A stretch of 64,000 nucleotides of DNA from Eublepharis macularius (lineage: Eukaryota; Chordata; Lepidosauria; Squamata; Eublepharidae): NCBI RefSeq assembly GCF_028583425.1, contig NC_072806.1:34456001-34520000 (forward strand), given 5' to 3'. The notes beneath the pieces were generated by a model. That model did not search any database and was not told where the DNA came from. It saw nothing but the letters and a program-made list of their open reading frames with translations. How positions within the stretch are numbered: position 1 is the stretch's first letter; every line of letters begins with the position of its first letter. Below, in pieces: positions 1 to 12,600 of the stretch. Both the position numbers and the translations under genes were made by a program.

Positions 1-1488
<1,488 letters not shown>

Positions 1489-1543
1489 CTGTGGAACAAC
1501 ATCTTGCAGAAATGTCACGACGCTTTCCATGTAGGACTGCTCC
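1489..1543 (-). CDS. BCAS3: BCAS3 coding exon (exon 3 by inferred numbering)
   Basis: The minus strand encodes EQSYMESVVTFLQDVVPQ, identical as far as I recall to the mammalian BCAS3 N-terminus. The acceptor is GCTTCAG and the donor is CAG|GTCAGT. The first base completes the Thr codon split with the start-codon exon, so the junction reads ...RPQAVT|EQSYMES. The exon is 55 nt, one base plus 18 codons, and ends in phase 0. With its neighbours it forms the short N-terminal leader of BCAS3. Strong conservation and correct phase at both ends make this a firm call. Confidence 0.95.
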
Positions 1544-1671
1544 CTGAAGCAGAGAAGGGACATAATGGAGGCATAAATATAGCCATTGGGTTTAAATTGT
1601 GTTTCAGTACAACTGACACTGCAGGATGTCAGAGGGAGGAAGTCCTGTCCAGAAAAGGCCAACATTATTAG

Positions 1672-1745
1672 CTCAATCCTATGCAGTTATTCCAGTCTAA
1701 GCCTTAGACTAGAATCCCTTTGCATAAGATTGTACTGCAAGTCTA
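1672..1745 (-). repeat. Short palindromic interspersed repeat (CAATCCTATGCA type)
   Basis: CAATCCTATGCAGTTATTCC is followed by an inverted, shortened arm ending GCATAAGATTG. This is the same family as the better preserved hairpin at 50087-50164, which shares the AGTCTAAGCC core. It is probably a small MITE, and lies in a BCAS3 intron. Confidence 0.55.
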
Positions 1746-2565
1746 AGAGCTGCATACTTCACATCTTCACTTGGATAACAGGCAAGAATGTCCATAAGAC
1801 CAGATACATTCATCACTGAGGTAGCCTTCTGACACACCTGACCCGACCCCATCTAAGTCAAGACTGAGTTACTGTGTGTATAGACATTAGGACATGGCAG
1901 CCTGCTGAGACTTCCCAGTGACTTTATACACATATAAGTTTGTAACATGTTTATTAGAGTTGTACCCGTAAAAGATTACTGACACCCACATGAGCCTACC
2001 GAAGAAATCGCTTATGGAATACACCTTCAAGTATCTGATCACCTTGTACTTAGTTATGAAGTTAACAGTGGCTTCCTAATCAGAGTTACACCATTCTAAG
2101 TCCGCTGAAGCCAATGGCCTTAGAACACCACTGCAAACTGCTTATTTACTGAGCCATTTGAATAATCAGGCTTCTGGACAGGTGAGTCCCTCTCCTTGGA
2201 TGCCAACTCTAATAGTTTTTAGAATTTATTGGTAATAAATTCTGATGTGCTGCTAGATGGTTTTCAAATTTAGTAATATTGCGATGGGTTTGCGCTTACA
2301 ACTGTGTCTTTATTGTTTATCATCTTCAGAGTCAACGGCTTAGGGGCAGAATACAAATAAATGAATATCGCACTTTGTGACAAGTGCCTCCTAAACATGT
2401 TCAGGAAAAAAAATACAACAGTTCCATCAATAATCCACCCATAGGAACTGTGTAACTACTTCTCTGACAATACATTAAATCCTTTTTCAAAAACTAGAAA
2501 ACTGCCTGATTTTATGGAAGTCAGAAATGTGCTAATGGAGGAAAAGCCTACACATTCCAGAGAAA

Positions 2566-2745
2566 GGCCGTTTTCACATGTCTTTACCTAGCGCAAAACT
2601 CAGGGAATGAGGGCGTCTTCATGGCACGACTTCTGATGTCTTTGCGCCATGATTCCAGGATCATGGTGCGAAGAGGTCAGAAATCGCGCTATGAAGATGT
2701 CCTCGTTCCCTGAGTTTTATGCTAGGTAAAGACGTGAAAATGGCC
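2566..2745. mobile_element. Palindromic MITE, Harbinger-like, copy 1
   Basis: A 180-bp near-complete palindrome begins GGCCGTTTTCACATG and ends CGTGAAAATGGCC. It is flanked by the 3-bp duplication AAA (2563-2565 and 2746-2748). The arms contain matching blocks such as TTTACCTAGC against GCTAGGTAAA. The ends match three other elements in this window. The 3-bp duplication and end type suggest PIF/Harbinger; the superfamily is an inference. Confidence 0.75.
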
Positions 2746-3477
2746 AAACACATGCATGTACACCCACAAACTCCAGGGGTGACATTTAGGCAAGCCACTG
2801 TCAGAACCAAAGGTTTGCTTTCCCCTCCCTGAAACATCAAATTCTTCACAGGAATGGCAGCCATTGAATTTAATGAAGAAAGGGGTAGGTGCAATTGGTA
2901 GCCCCTACACAGTAAAGACTAAACCTGTTCTAGGTGCCCCAGCATCTGGTCAAAAAGCAGCTTTTCCTTCCTTTGAATTCTGCCCTTGTTTATAACCTGC
3001 TAACTTTGCTTCACAGAATTCAGGAATTTCCACTTGTCCAATCTGCTCCTCTCAACCCTAACTTTCATTTCTGGTCATACTAGTGTGGATTGGGTTTTTA
3101 TGATAGAAATTATTACAGGCTGATGCAGAAAAACACAGAGACTTAAAATTAGGTTTTCTCTCAGGAACAGAACAATCAGTACACACATGTCTGTGTTTTC
3201 CTAAACAGACAATAAATTTTGGAACTTGCTGAATATGTCAAGAATTCAAAATTTCAAAGGCAAGAGGCATAGTTATAAGAGCTTAGTCCAGTTATAAGAG
3301 CTGGTAACTTCAGCGATGATCCACAGAAAGCACAGTTGAGAAACTATTCTAAAGCTAACTTTAAATTTTAGGAAACTGTGCAACAGAATCTAAAGATCAG
3401 GTTACAGATTATTGTTGTGATAAGGGGTTACAATACCATATAGCAAAGCAGCCTGTGGCTTTTTCCATGGAGATAGA

Positions 3478-3722
3478 TTAAGATGGATAGCCGTGTGAGT
3501 CTGTCTGTAGCAGTAGAAAAGAGCAAGAGTCCAGTAGTCCCTAGAAGTCTAACAAAAGTTGTGGTAGGGCATGACCTTTTGTGAGTCTTCAAGATATAAG
3601 GGCAGTGGACTCACATTCTAGCTGTATCTGAAGAAGCGAGCTGTGACTCACGAAAGCTCATACCCTACCACAAATTTGGTTAGTCTTATAGGTGCTACTG
3701 GCTCTTTTCTACTGGCTATTTT
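3478..3722. mobile_element. Sauropsid inverted-repeat element, copy 1
   Basis: The left end holds GTGAGTCTGTCTGTAGCAG and GAGTCCAGTAG, and the right end ACTCACGAAAGCTCATACC followed by TTAGTCTTATAGGTGCTACT. The two halves are inverted copies of each other around about 3600. This family recurs at 5185, 11243, 18618 and 63575. I know the sequence as a common reptile repeat but cannot name its family with certainty. Confidence 0.65.
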
Positions 3723-4674
3723 ATCCCTGGTACCACTGAAGACACAGCGCACAAACGAATAGGAGGCAGAAGTCAAAGGTATGTTTTATTAAAATAATTA
3801 CCAAGGAGACCCACATAATTAGAATTCCTCAACTTTCATCTCAACACAGATCTAGAACTGTAACTAAAAAATCTGTTGAAAACTACAAAAATCCTACATG
3901 TAGGCAGGGGTGGACCAAGATGTTAAGAAAGCCTAGGAGCAAGTCAGACAGAGAGATCCTGAAAGTACTGCAGGCCCGCTCTGCACGGCCACTCAGCCAT
4001 TGCCAGTAGCCATCACAGGCACCTCAGGATAGACAAAATGGCCCCTGCAGAGCTACTACAGGTTGGATATACTTGTACCTTGTTGCCAGCCAAGGCAGCA
4101 ACCCTCTGAGAAATTACTCTGTAAGTTAGACGGCCAGTCTGCCCCTGCACGGGATTTATGGCCATTAAGACAAATCCCATATGAAGATTATAACATAAAA
4201 CAACAACACAAAGATATTGTGTTAATTGCTGGGCCCGTAATTGCAGCTACATGGCTAGGCCTGCAATACAGAATTTTTAGTGCACGGCTATTCTCAGAAC
4301 ACACTTTTTCAGAGGTTTTGAAAGAGCACAGAATATCCTTTCCTAAGACCTGCAGTATAAAAGCATATGGAAATAATGATACAGGCCGGACCTTCTTCTG
4401 TTCCAGGAAACAGATAATAATCACTATACATACATGCGGGTATTTTTAGTATGTCCTTTTAAACTCGCTTTTATGTGTTTGCATCTGCGCAGCATAACAT
4501 TGCCTGAAAAATATCATAAATGGAGAAAACAACAGAGAGGCACTCTGCCAATCCCCGAAGTACACACAGGTTGGCACTCAGCCAATCCGCACACGCATGC
4601 CCTCATGCTTCATCTCTTACTCACAACTTCATGTGGTCTACATGGGGGTCTCTCAGCAACACTATAAGCACTTA

Positions 4675-4827
<153 letters not shown>

Positions 4828-5184
4828 TCAGAGTGATTTGATGAAGCCCCGTTGGTCTTTTAAGATACTACTGGATCCGAATCTTGCTCCTACTAGAGAT
4901 CAACACAGCTGGCCCACCTGAAACTTTTCCTCCAGTGCCCATCTGAAGGGCAAACAAGAGATCGCTATGTTGAGACATTTGTCAATTTTGGGTGGCAAGC
5001 ATAGACGGGGCTTTTTCTGGAATCGGGCCACACTACTGGAATACACTTCCTCTTGGAAGTTCAACCTGGCACCTGCTCTTCTGGCATATTACGTTGGACA
5101 GATTTTTATTTGAGGGCTCACCCACCTTTTAATATTTTTTTTACTTCCCCATTTTAGGTTTCTCATCTATGGCCATATATATTT

Positions 5185-5325
5185 TCACGGAATAAGCTTT
5201 CGAGAGTCAGAGATCCCTTCTTCAGACACTGGAGAAAGGAGCTCTGATTCTGAAAATTTTGTTGGTCTCTAAGGTGCCACTGGACTCAAATCCTGCTGCT
5301 GTACTGCAGACCACCACGGCTACCC
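5185..5325. mobile_element. Inverted-repeat element fragment, copy 2
   Basis: It contains AAGCTTTCGAGAGTCAGAG, then GTTGGTCTCTAAGGTGCCAC and CAGACCACCACGGCTACC. These are the hallmark modules of the family at 3478, with one arm partly lost. It is more diverged than the other copies. Confidence 0.55.
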
Positions 5326-5734
5326 ACCTAAAACTAGGGCCATGTATATGTTTTTTCTAATACAGCCTGCAGTGGGAGAGAACCAGATTATGTATTGATT
5401 TTCCTTTTTTGTGCTGTGAGGTTTTTTATTTTTCAGCTTCCAAGATTTTATATTTTAATGAACTTATTTGCTCATTATTGCTTCAAAAAATTGTAACAAA
5501 AATGTAGTGTATAAATAAATATGGAAGTAACCCTGATTTGTCGTCATAACAAAAAGCTAACCTCTATTCCTCACCTAAATAAGCTTTGTGCTTCTATGGA
5601 AAATCACCAAGAGACACTATGATAAATGACTGCTAAAAATACTGGGCACCACAATAAAATTTCTAGGCACCATGGTACCTTGGCGCCTGGGATTTGTCGA
5701 GCTTTGTCTGGTTGCTTGGAGATGATCCTTAACG

Positions 5735-5915
5735 GCTATAATAACTTGGTGAGAACTGGTTTACATACTGCCTGCTCCGACTGGAAGCAGCTGTCCAGGA
5801 AAGCAAAGGAAAGTCTCCAGACACCAGCAACCCTTTTAACTGAAGGTGCTGCGGATTGAACCTGGGACTATCCATGTGCTGAGCATATACTGGGCTATTG
5901 AGGCATGTCCCTTCC
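5735..5915 (-). mobile_element. tRNA-Ala-like SINE, copy 1
   Basis: Read on the minus strand this has a tRNA-like head whose B box is the reverse of GATTGAACCTGGGAC, followed by a body with reverse-complement CAGCTGTCCAGGAAAG. It is a diverged member of the family seen at 7175-7385. Confidence 0.5.
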
Positions 5916-7174
5916 TTTGAATACCTATGTGTGCAAAGAGAAGGCAGGTATTTGCATGTCCCACCTTTCCATTAAATCCATGTGCAAAGCAGCTTGCACT
6001 ACATTTACAAAATAATACAAAACCAGAAAGCAAACAAAAACATCCCATGTAATTCAAAAAGCAGCAGCACTGTAGATAAAGTTATCCATAAATTAAAGCA
6101 ATATCAAAGATGTAAAATATTTTTCACAGAAAAAAGTGAGTATGTGAGACGGGCATGCCACAGGGAGTGTTCCATAGTTCAAAAGACAAGAGTCCCTGAT
6201 TGCTACCTGCCTAACCTCTGAACATCTTAACACAGCGGCAGATTCACATTTTGTATTCGTGATTCCCTGACAAGTTGGGAGTGCGGTCCCTCAGCCACAG
6301 AGCATTTCCGTCTGTTCTGCCAGCCGTTTCAGCACGCAGCTTACGGGAGCAGGATAAGATGAGGCAGCACTCCACTGCTTCACTTTCCCGTCAGAACTCC
6401 CTCTACTAAACTGCAGCTTCAGAGATGGCTTGGATGCTGTTTAATTTTGTGCCTTTCCTGCCTTTCCAGAGGAATCTGTCCAGTGTGGTTAACAGCAAAA
6501 TAAAATGAACAGTAATTAAAGTAACTGTCCAGAAATAAATCAACTTACAGCAGTACATTATAACATAGTATCAGCATAGGTCCTAAATTTTGAGAATGGC
6601 TTCTAAAACTGAAGAATATTTGTCAAAGTCTAGTTTACAGACAGAGGGATACACAAGATAGTGATTATGATATCGCGAGATTATGGTCCAAGAGAACTCC
6701 CTGCCCCTGCTTTAGACATCCAGCTTGATGAAAACGTTCTGGAGAACTCAAAAGCACGCACACTCAATTCAGTTGTTATAGTTGGTCTTAACAAAAAGTA
6801 TAGCTTCCTTTCTTCTGAGACAACAAAGGATTCACAGAAGACATGCAGGCAGGCAAGCTAATCTAAGGGCTATTATTTTTTGTTGACTTATTGGCAAAGC
6901 ACACACATTTTCTTAGGCTTTTGCTCCTCCTCCCCTAGGCAAAAAACATCAGGGAAAGATAAAAAGGAGCAGTGCCAACTTTCAGATGCAACAGCAAACT
7001 CTAGTTAGATCCATCCCAGCAACACAACCAAGCTAGCAGCTTGAGGGTCCTGCATACAGCCTTTGCCTCTGTTTCAATGAGCAGCTCACTCCTGTATTGC
7101 CAAACATGAGACAGCTATTGTCAAGGTTGTTGTTCTAGCATGTGACAGGTATCAGCTACAATCTGAGGAAGGTA

Positions 7175-7385
7175 CACATATATAAAGCTACTCTTACTGT
7201 TCCTTGGCCCATCCAACTCAGCATTGTTTACGCTGACAGGCAATCGCTCTCTTGGATCTTAGGCAAAGAAAGTCCGACCCAGCTCCTGGTACCTGAGATC
7301 TTTTCAAATGGAGATGCCAGGGATTGAACTTGGGACCTTGTGCATGCAAAGGAAGGTATTCTGCCACGGAGTTACAGCTTCTTCA
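7175..7385 (-). mobile_element. tRNA-Ala-like SINE, copy 2
   Basis: The minus strand shows a tRNA-like head with TTTGCATGCACAAGGTCCC and B box GTTCAATCCCTGGCATCTC, then a body ending in a reverse-complement AAAGCTACTCTTACTG tail. The TGC at the anticodon position suggests a tRNA-Ala origin. It is a transposed SINE with a damaged A box, not a working tRNA gene. Confidence 0.65.
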
Positions 7386-7630
7386 TAGTGCACAGGATGG
7401 CATGGCACAAGGAGAGAAAAGCTTGTACTTTTGACGGGGTATGAGGCAAACAAGCTATGCCCACTACTGCCTGGCAGTAACCAGCCACTGCCTTCATACC
7501 CACCTGTTATTGGAAGCACTATGATTTTCAAGACCTCATACATGGGACAGAACCCTAATAAAGTGCTATGGGAATGTAACTGGCATTTTTACTTCAATAG
7601 TGAAGAGGAATGGTGGCATGTCAATATAAC

Positions 7631-7893
7631 CAGGGTTTTTTTTTTCTGGGGAAAAAGGTGGTGGAACTCAAGAGGGTTGCCCTCAGAGAAAATGGTCACA
7701 TGGCTGGTGGCCCTGCCCCCTGATCTCCAGACAGAGGGGAGTTTCAATTGCCCTCCGTGCCACTCAGCAGCGCAGAGGGCAATCTCAACTCCCCTCTGTC
7801 TGGAGATCAGGGGGCGGGGCCACCAGCCATGTGACCATTTTCAAGAGGTTCTGGAACTCCGTTCCCCCACGTTCCCCCTGAAAAAAAGCCCTG
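7631..7893. mobile_element. Non-autonomous hAT element with 8-bp TSD
   Basis: The element begins CAGGGTTTTTTTTTCTGGGG and ends CTGAAAAAAAGCCCTG, and is flanked by the perfect 8-bp duplication AATATAAC (7623-7630, 7894-7901). Inside is a long inverted repeat: CTGATCTCCAGACAGAGGGG matches the reverse of the stretch near 7790-7812. TIRs starting CAGGG and an 8-bp TSD are typical of hAT transposons. Relatives lie at 49661, 58672 and 61450. Confidence 0.85.
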
Positions 7894-9280
7894 AATATAA
7901 CTACCTAGTTGCAGCCTACTTATTGCAAAGGACATCCTGTTTTCGCAACAGCTGAAGAGGGAGAATACTGTCAAGCTAATGACAAAAAGTAAAAAAACAA
8001 ACAAACCCTCCTTTAAAAAAGGGGCGAACATTTTGGAGGGTTTTTCACAAAAGAGGGATGTTTGAGAAATGCACGGCCACCAGTATGTTTCATACAAATT
8101 GGTGGAAAGGCCAAAGTAAGGAAAAGGAACCCCAAGATTGTGAACCACAGTAGCTCCCTGCATGGAATATAAGAGCCCATTAGCCTCTTTTTCCTATAAC
8201 AGAACCTGAAATTCTGAGGACGAGCTCTACTCCCACAGGATAGGTTTGGGGAGATGAGTGCTTCCTCACAGAGGGGAAAAAATCCAAACCCGTAGAAAGC
8301 TAGCCTGCATGGGAGGATGGTTTTGTCCAGTCATCTCTGAGGTGCTGATTTTCTACATAAAAGGTAGTCCCCCCTCCCCATAGGTGAACATTTAAATGTG
8401 CAACTCCCCATCTGCTGCTGGAAGTGCTGCAATCCAGGAGGAGCTGTAGCATCTGAGACTTCTGAATGTAGAATTTGGGCCCCTCAGAATTTATATTTGG
8501 TGACTATAGTTCAAAGAATGAAAGGGAGACAGGCTGAATGTCACTGGCAAGTACGTGACTAGCTGTTCAACCTGAATTCTGAAACCAACACACATTAATT
8601 GCTGAAGATAGAGATAAGAAAAGGATATGGACACTTATTCCAAAGGGATTGTGATTAGTTTTCCCCCCTTACTGAGCATGTAGTCCAGTGGTCAGGAAGG
8701 AAATGCACATGAGGGATTAAAGGGACAGTATGCATAAGACAACATTTCTGGGACACCTTTGCCTACTCCCTGGGATGTGATTAGGTCAGCTGTCTCTCAA
8801 GAGACATGGGTATCAGTTTAACAGTGAGCTCATGTGGCAGGAAGGAATTTCCCCATCACACCTTCCAGGAAACATATAATATTGACAAATTCTACTCATG
8901 TTCACTCTACTAGCCCACTGTGAAGCACAGGTGCTTCAGAGATGAGGCAACTGTCTTCTAAGACCAGCCCTGGTTTCTGTCGTTTGCTAGGACATAACTC
9001 AAATATTTTAGTTGCATTAGTCAAAGCCACCCAAGTTACCAAAACAAGCCCACCCCTCCCTGCCTCAAATGTATATAATGTACTGACCAGCAGGGGGCCA
9101 CACAATTTTGTAATGACCCAAAAGCTGAGCTGGCAGAGCTACCTTTGAATACAAATACACAACACACATGCAAACAAACAGGGAGTCAGTCCAGGGGTGT
9201 TAACCCTTTCCTGCTAGGGGACAGAGTGGGCAGAATATTCAGCTCCCATTTACTTCCCTATTCACCACCTCCATCATCTT

Positions 9281-9294
9281 GTGTGTGTGTGTGT
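9281..9294 (+). repeat. (GT)n microsatellite
   Basis: A short GT run of seven units. Confidence 0.8.
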
Positions 9295-9572
9295 AAGCAC
9301 TGAGAATACCAAGAGCTAATCCTTGCAAACAGGGTAAGTTTGCTTCCCCCCAAAGCTTGCCCACTCTTTCAACCACTCTTTCTGCCACCACACATTATGT
9401 CTCCTCCATCCCTCATTTCCAAGCTTCCCCATCTCTCATGACCTCATATTTCCAAGTCCTAGAAGTTCCACATCCCCATCCTACCATCCCTATTTCTACG
9501 TATAATTTATACACACAATCCACCTCCACTACCTACACCTCCCACTTTTCCTACCTCCCCCAACTGGGACTA

Positions 9573-9745
9573 ATAGGGTGCAGTGGTTAAAATATCAGAT
9601 TAGGATCCAGAATCCCCACTTCCAATATGCCATGGAAGTTCAGTGGGTGACTCAGAACTAGCCACTTTCTTCATCTCGTCCTCATCTACTCCACAGGATT
9701 GTTGCGATGAGGATAAAACAAAGGATCAACACTGTGCACACTCTG
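9573..9745 (+). mobile_element. tRNA-derived SINE, GGATAAAA-tail type, copy 1
   Basis: The plus strand has an A-box-like GTGCAGTGGTTAAAATATC, then GTTCAGTGGGTGACTCAG and GGATTGTTGCGATGAGGATA. This is the very common squamate tRNA-SINE also seen at 49083, 52835 and 63133. The B box is degraded in this copy. Confidence 0.6.
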
Positions 9746-9984
9746 TGGGGGGAAAGCACCGTGCGTGTGCTTGTGTGTGTGTATGTACTCTTGTGTTTCC
9801 AGCCACCCCTAAAAGACCTCTCCTCGTCGTCCCTACAACTGCCTTCGCTACCCTTCCTTCCAGTAACTACACAAGTGTCCCCATCTATGAACACTTCACA
9901 TCCCTCCCTGCGATGCTGACTGACCCCCCCGCCACTTCCACCATGACTCCCTATCGCCAACATCCTCAGCCTCCCATTTATTTA

Positions 9985-10174
9985 TAAGGTTGCCAGTTCC
10001 AGGTTAGGACATTCCTGGAAATGTTGGTGGATATGCAGGGTTTGGAGAGGGATGTCTGTGGAGTATAATGCCACAGAATCCTCCCTCCAAATGAGCCATT
10101 TCCTCTGTGGCCTGAAGACCAGCTGTAGTTCCAGGAGACCGTCAGCTACCACCTGGAGGTTGCCAACGCATACA
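9985..10174. mobile_element. TAAGGTTGCCA element (hAT-like)
   Basis: It starts TAAGGTTGCCAGTTCCAGG and carries the body modules GTATAATGCCACAGAATCC and GTAGTTCCAGGAGACCG. The right end GGAGGTTGCCAACG is degraded. It is a relative of the element at 44445-44629. I cannot see a target duplication. Confidence 0.5.
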
Positions 10175-10228
10175 CACGAGCACACCTCCAGGCACTTCCC
10201 CTCCCCCAACCTGAAAAGGCGGCAACTA

Positions 10229-10380
10229 CTAACCCCCCCCCATGTTTCACCTCACAGGCAGCCCCTCAGCCGCCCCCTCCCCCCCAACGACCCTCCCCCT
10301 CCCCTTCCCCCCCACGGCCCTCGCAGCTGCCACCCCTCCCCCCGCCCGCCTTGCTGGCCCCGCCTCCCCTCCCCCCACCT
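10229..10380 (+). repeat. C-rich polypyrimidine tract
   Basis: This stretch is almost pure C with T and a few CpGs. The minus strand is therefore G-rich with many GGG runs and could form G-quadruplexes. It lies just inside the inferred BCAS3 intron 1, at the edge of the CpG island. Confidence 0.8.
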
Positions 10381-10391
10381 TCGGGCTCTAC

Positions 10392-10450
10392 CTGCCGCTG
10401 CGTCTTCGCTTTTTTCTCCTCACTGACAGTGTTTGGGACCCTCTCGCCGG
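10392..10450 (-). other. BCAS3: Candidate BCAS3 untranslated exon 1
   Basis: On the minus strand GCGAAGACGCAGCGGCAG is followed by GTAGAG, a good splice donor, just downstream of a CCAAT box (reverse of CCAATCGG at 10456-10463). The position upstream of the start-codon exon and inside a CpG island fits the untranslated first exon of BCAS3. The 5' end is a guess and the exon is not proven. Confidence 0.35.
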
Positions 10451-10960
10451 CCAACACAACACTCAACCAATCGGCTGAGGGAAGAGGCGGGCTCTGTATC
10501 ACTGGTTTGTCCAATCAGTAACAAGGAAACTTTCAGGCGGGGCTGATGGCCGCATTAAGGGCGGTTGCGCCCGGGTTTTTGCCCCTTCTGAGTGGTTCTT
10601 TCCTTCCCTCCCTCCGCTGCAACCAGGTTACATTGAGACAGCGCATCGCGGAAGGAACAGGCTGTTCAACTGTCCGGATAGCCACGCCCACCGGAGCTTT
10701 GTTTACATCCGGGGTTCCAATGAGGGGGGCGCCCTCGAGCGGAGCCAATCACACGCTCCGAAGCCGAAGCCAATGGGCTTCAAGAGAGTCAGGAGGCTTA
10801 AAAGCCACGCCCACCATTGACGACTTGGGGAAGATTGTTTACTTCTTTCTCTGCAGACGCCAGCGCGTGGCCTACGAGATGACGCAGCTTCGAAACCAGA
10901 GAGGTGAAAGGCTAGAGTAACCGCCGAACGGAACGTGGATTTCACTTCCGATGAGGAAGT
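10392..10960 (-). promoter_or_regulatory. BCAS3: CpG island with CCAAT boxes and ETS sites; probable BCAS3 promoter
   Basis: This is the clearest GC- and CpG-rich single-copy stretch in the window. It has CCAAT boxes in direct view (CCAATCGG at 10456, CCAATCAG near 10512, CCAATCAC near 10745, CCAATGGG near 10771) and a face-to-face ETS pair, CACTTCCGATGAGGAAGT, near 10943-10960. No TATA box is evident. Position and strand of BCAS3 make this its promoter; divergent transcription is possible but unproven. Confidence 0.7.
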
Positions 10961-11242
10961 ACGGAGGGATGTTAGTCATAGAGATGGCAAAGGGGTAGAA
11001 TGACGCTGCCCTGCGCCATAGCATGCCACCAGCCAATAGCAATTAATGTTGGAACTTTGGCATGAGTCCAGTCGTTCCTTAGGTCATTGGATACAAGGGT
11101 GAAGGGGCAGGGGAGGTGGTGGAATCAAAGGGATGCAAGCATTTAATTTTTAAGAAAAATTAATTAAAAAAAACGTTTTAAAAAGTCCTCAATATAAGTT
11201 CCCGCTACATTCCACACCACAGGCGATAAACTCTTATTAGGT

Positions 11243-11408
11243 GTAGAGGAGTTAGCCGTGTTAGTCTGTAGTAGCAAAATCAAAAAGAGTCCAGTAGCAC
11301 CTTTAGTTTGGATCATGCATCTGACGAGGAGAACTTGATTCTCGAAAGCTTACGCTACAATAAAATTGGTTAAGTCTTAAAGGTGCTACTGGACTCTTTT
11401 TGATTTTT
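11243..11408. mobile_element. Inverted-repeat element, copy 3
   Basis: GCCGTGTTAGTCTGTAGTAG and AAAAAGAGTCCAGTAGCACC on the left mirror GGTGCTACTGGACTCTTTTT on the right; the centre carries TTCTCGAAAGCTTACGCTAC. The outer arms pair over about 30 bp. The copy is well preserved. Confidence 0.7.
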
Positions 11409-11820
11409 CTTATTAGGTGTGTTATTAATAGTAAACCTATTTTGCATAGGACAGCATTTTATGAATTGTATTATTACTATTAGTAATGGAAAGAAAAATA
11501 CAGATCATGAAAGTTAATAACATTAAAAAAACAATAGTGCCTTAGTGTATTATTGCATATATATTGCAATAGTAATAAAATTACCTTTGTATGGGAAATT
11601 ATATTATAAATGGTAATACAAAACATTTTTGACATGCATGATACATCATAACAAATACTGTTACAATACAGGTGTCCTGAATGTCAGCATACCTGCCATA
11701 ATTGTATTCTGCATTTTGTACTGGTCATTGCTGCTTGCCAGAGTTATATACTATATTCTCTGTAGATCCTCTGTGTCTTAATTGCTAATATTAATTGCAG
11801 GAGAGCCAGGGGCCGCTCCG

Positions 11821-12003
11821 TTATCTGTGGAAAATATGTACTTTCGTTTCTACCAAAAAGTGTCCTTGGAGGAGAGCTGCTAGCAACACACATTGTATCT
11901 TTTCCCAGAGACTGGGATATTTTGCTTTGTACTTCATGTAGTCTAAACTAATCTGTTCCCATGCAACCTCTTTGGGGTTTCGCGCCAGAATATCAATGGA
12001 CAC
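11821..12003 (-). other. Unidentified 60-codon open frame
   Basis: The minus strand has an open frame with a protein-like composition, for example NPKEVAWEQISLDYMKYKAK followed by YPSLWEKIQCVLLAALLQG. I do not recognise it. It does not continue across a visible splice junction and ends at a TAA after HIFHR. It could be a decayed retroelement domain or chance. No function is assigned. Confidence 0.3.
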
Positions 12004-12494
12004 CCCGGAGGGCAGGAAGTTTCCCTATAATTAGTTATGCCTTTGTTCAAATTGTCACTTCTGCCAATTGCCACCTTCGGGTGAACACCTGTACTGTATG
12101 GATTTCAATAAAGCTACTTCAACTGGAACAGCTGCGTGTTAACTGTGGAGGGCTTGAGGGACCTGATTGCCAGGGACTGACAACAGGCAGCTTTCCCCCA
12201 TTCTTTCAATGTGGCTTAAATAATATACCTAACCTTTGTACCCCATCTGTCCCATTACCCCAGAGGGTTAGTTGTGCTCACGGTGTCTTTAATTTGGTTC
12301 TTTCTAGGGGCTTTCTTCCTTTAAGCTGATTATCAACTTGATGGAAAAGTATTTTCCATTAAAATTACCAGTTACAGGGTTGTTGTAAGTACTTGCAACA
12401 CTTAAAATTGCAGTAGGAATGCTATTATGCTTATTTCTATTTACCTTACTTTTCTTGGCAATGAGAAAGCAGCGTACATCATTCCCCTCTCGAG

Positions 12495-12600
12495 AGTGGT
12501 TGATTGGCACAAAGTCACCTAGCAAGCTTCCACAGCATAGTGGGAATTCGAACCTGGGTCTCCCAGCTCTTAAACTGACACTCTAACCACTACACATACT
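12495..12600 (-). mobile_element. tRNA-derived SINE, 5' part
   Basis: In reverse this reads AGTGGTTAGAGTGTCAG, then the B-box region GGTTCGAATTCCCACTATG and GCTTGCTAGGTGACTTTG. It is the head of a tRNA-SINE on the minus strand, truncated after about 100 bp. Confidence 0.65.

Noticed and set aside
7310..7385. tRNA-Ala gene
   Set aside because: The head is part of a SINE with a SINE body attached and a damaged A box, so it is not a functional tRNA.
10052..10514. Pro-rich open frames on both strands across the C-rich tract
   Set aside because: They result from low-complexity CCC/GGG sequence in the CpG island and promoter, with no homology.
10533..10945. Open frames on both strands in the CpG island
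   Set aside because: GC-rich promoter DNA lacks stops by composition. The frames contain CCAAT boxes and match no known protein.
12040..12180. Solo LTR with AATAAA
   Set aside because: Apart from one AATAAA, I could not find paired TG...CA ends or a target duplication.
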